Translations under genes and position numbers: made by a program
Notes under the pieces: model-generated
What the model was told of the DNA's origin: nothing
What the model saw: only the letters and a program-made list of their open reading frames with translations
Database searches by the model: none
Origin: an uncultured Acidimicrobiales bacterium
Lineage (GTDB): Bacteria > Actinomycetota > Acidimicrobiia > Acidimicrobiales > SHLQ01
Assembly: GCA_937922235.1 (NCBI GenBank)
Contig: CAKZVC010000048.1
Coordinates: 1-64,000 of the forward strand
Direction: 5' to 3'
DNA: 64,000 bases
Shown: piece after piece, positions 62,737 through 64,000 of the stretch
Position numbering within the stretch: position 1 is the stretch's first letter
Layout: every line of letters starts with the position of its first letter

Positions 62737-64000
62737 TCAACCTCGCGAGTCGAGTTCTGGGCGATGCGTCGGCTCGATGACTGCTCGGCTGCCACGATCG
62801 TAGGTGAGGTAGTTCCAGGCCCAGTTGACGAAGACGCTGGCTCGATTACGGAACCCCATGAGCATGATGAGGTGTAGTCCTAGCCAGACCACCCAGCCGG
62901 GGAACCCGCTGATGGTCCACCCGTTGGGGAGTTCAACGACTGCGGCGTTGCGTCCGATCGTGGCCATCGAGCCTTTGTCGAAGTACGCGAATGGCGGAGC
63001 TGCAGTGTCTATTCCCGACATTGATTCGATAATTCGCTCGGCAACGTGCTCGCCACCCTGGATTGCAACGGGTGCGACCTGTGGGGCGAGCCCATCCTCG
63101 TAGGGGATAGCAGCGAGGTCGCCGATGGCGTACACGTTCGGCTTGCCGGGCAGGCGAAGCTGGTCGTCGATGGCGACCCGTCCGGCCCGATCGACATCGA
63201 GCCCGAGTTGCTCGGCTAGTGGATGCGCTCGAATGCCAGCTGCCCAGACGACGGTGGCGGTATCGACGCTCGAGCCGTCGGCGAAGGTCACGCTCGATGC
63301 GCCAACCTCGGCGACCTGGGTGTTGAGCATGACCTCGACGCCCATCTTCTCGAGCGTCCGGACAGCGTTTGCCTGGAGTTTTGGGGCAAAGCCTGCGAGG
63401 AGGGCATCTCGGCCCTCGACGAGGATGACTCGCACGATGGCAGGGTCCAGCTCGGGGTAGTCGGGCAGGAGGACTCGGCTGGTGAGCTCGGCGTAGCCAC
63501 CCGCCATCTCGACTCCGGTTGGTCCGCCGCCAACGACCACGATCGTCGTTGGAGCGTGGTCGGCCTCCGCGCCGCGGCCCCGTCGGTTGGCTTCAGTTTC
63601 GAACTGAGAGATCACGTGGCTTCGGAGCGCATCAGCTTCGGCTGCGCTCTTCAGGCCGAAGGCGTGGTCGGTTACGCCCGGCACGCCGAAGTCGGCCGTA
63701 ACGCCGCCCATGGCCAAGATCAGCGAGTCGTAGTCGACGGTCGAGTTGTCGGCCAGCGAGATCGTCTGGGCATCGAAGTCTATGCCGGTCACTTCACCCT
63801 GCAGCGAGGTCAGGGCATCGTTGCCACGGGCGAATCGACGAGTGGGGTAGCAGACGTCGCCAGCATCAAGCCCCGCAGTGGCCACCTGATACAGCAGCGG
63901 CTGGAACGTGTGATGGTTCCGCTTGTCAATCAGCGTTACGCGAATCTGGGAGGTGTCCTTGGTCAGCGCTCGTGCCGCCGCCAGCCCGCCAAACCCCGCT
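62737..64000 (-). CDS. ndh: Type II NADH dehydrogenase (N-terminal end cut off)
   Basis: The frame runs off the right edge: 420 codons are present and the ATG at 63885 is internal, because GFGGLAAARALTKDTSQIRV and LIDKRNHHTFQPLLYQ precede it. FAD domain block LIDKRNHHTFQPLLYQVATAGL, second nucleotide fold TTIVVVGGGPTGVEMAGGYAEL (NADH), and FAD motif NVYAIGDLAAIPY. The C-terminal amphipathic/membrane stretch GWVVWLGLHLIMLMGFRNRAS gives membrane attachment. Transfers electrons from NADH to quinone without proton pumping. Confidence 0.95.
   Translation of the reverse strand, partial: AGFGGLAAARALTKDTSQIRVTLIDKRNHHTFQPLLYQVATAGLDAGDVCYPTRRFARGNDALTSLQGEVTGIDFDAQTISLADNSTVDYDSLILAMGGVTADFGVPGVTDHAFGLKSAAEADALRSHVISQFETEANRRGRGAEADHAPTTIVVVGGGPTGVEMAGGYAELTSRVLLPDYPELDPAIVRVILVEGRDALLAGFAPKLQANAVRTLEKMGVEVMLNTQVAEVGASSVTFADGSSVDTATVVWAAGIRAHPLAEQLGLDVDRAGRVAIDDQLRLPGKPNVYAIGDLAAIPYEDGLAPQVAPVAIQGGEHVAERIIESMSGIDTAAPPFAYFDKGSMATIGRNAAVVELPNGWTISGFPGWVVWLGLHLIMLMGFRNRASVFVNWAWNYLTYDRGSRAVIEPTHRPELDSRG

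Overview
The window reads as a chromosomal segment of a high-GC Gram-positive bacterium (Actinomycetota). Supporting features are an inositol-1-phosphate synthase, a long isoleucyl-tRNA synthetase of the KLSKK type, a class I NrdAB reductase, pyruvate carboxylase, a CGNR zinc-finger protein and very Thr-rich secreted proteins. Acidimicrobiia is the best guess from overall style, but no 16S rRNA or typing marker lies here, so class-level placement is inference. No tRNA, rRNA, CRISPR array, transposase or integrase was seen.

Layout. 1-3.9 kb: rpoC, cut at the left edge, with a strong terminator. 4.0-5.8 kb: an SLC13-type transporter. 5.8-8.5 kb (minus): two overlapping GH26-like glycoside hydrolase genes, one for a lipoprotein and one for a secreted protein with RTX repeats. 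Divergent from them, 8.8-16.8 kb is a tight seven-gene exopolysaccharide operon: Wzz/BY-kinase-like protein, Alg14-like subunit, Alg13-like domain fused to a sulfotransferase, GT2, Wzy-like polymerase, APH-fold kinase and a second sulfotransferase. The most economical reading is a sulfated surface or secreted glycan with its own processing hydrolases. 16.9-22.4 kb: ino1, a LysR regulator, a TauE-type exporter, an SDR and manC (GDP-mannose supply).

22.4-33.5 kb is central metabolism: quinone reductase, pyruvate carboxylase, a CGNR protein divergent from a PQ-loop transporter around a palindrome, an HTH-citrate synthase fusion divergent from a second citrate synthase, a class III aminotransferase, pyrophosphatase and a Bax-inhibitor-1 protein. 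33.7-36.8 kb: asparaginase followed by a Wzm/Wzt polysaccharide ABC exporter. 37.4-42.7 kb: an FAD oxidoreductase, then nrdA-nrdB behind a 375-bp structured leader.

42.7-51.7 kb is an accessory stretch of membrane, VOC, DUF1203, M64 peptidase, PEP-synthase-like and hypothetical genes. It contains the oddest object in the window: a frameshifted lipoprotein esterase whose 3' end has been replaced, exactly in frame and through the stop codon, by a 102-bp near-identical copy of the nrdB 3' end. 51.7-56.0 kb: a VTC-type polyphosphate polymerase-like protein with DUF4956, beside a two-component system. 56.0-64 kb: trmH-ileS (ileS behind an attenuator-like hairpin), a large secreted beta-propeller protein, and a type II NADH dehydrogenase cut by the right edge.

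Other points worth a second look: the RNA polymerase beta' subunit lacks three of the four cysteines of its second zinc site; the BY-kinase-like protein has Arg for the Walker A Lys; and three tandem 17-bp units create overlapping mini-ORFs directly before the lysR start.
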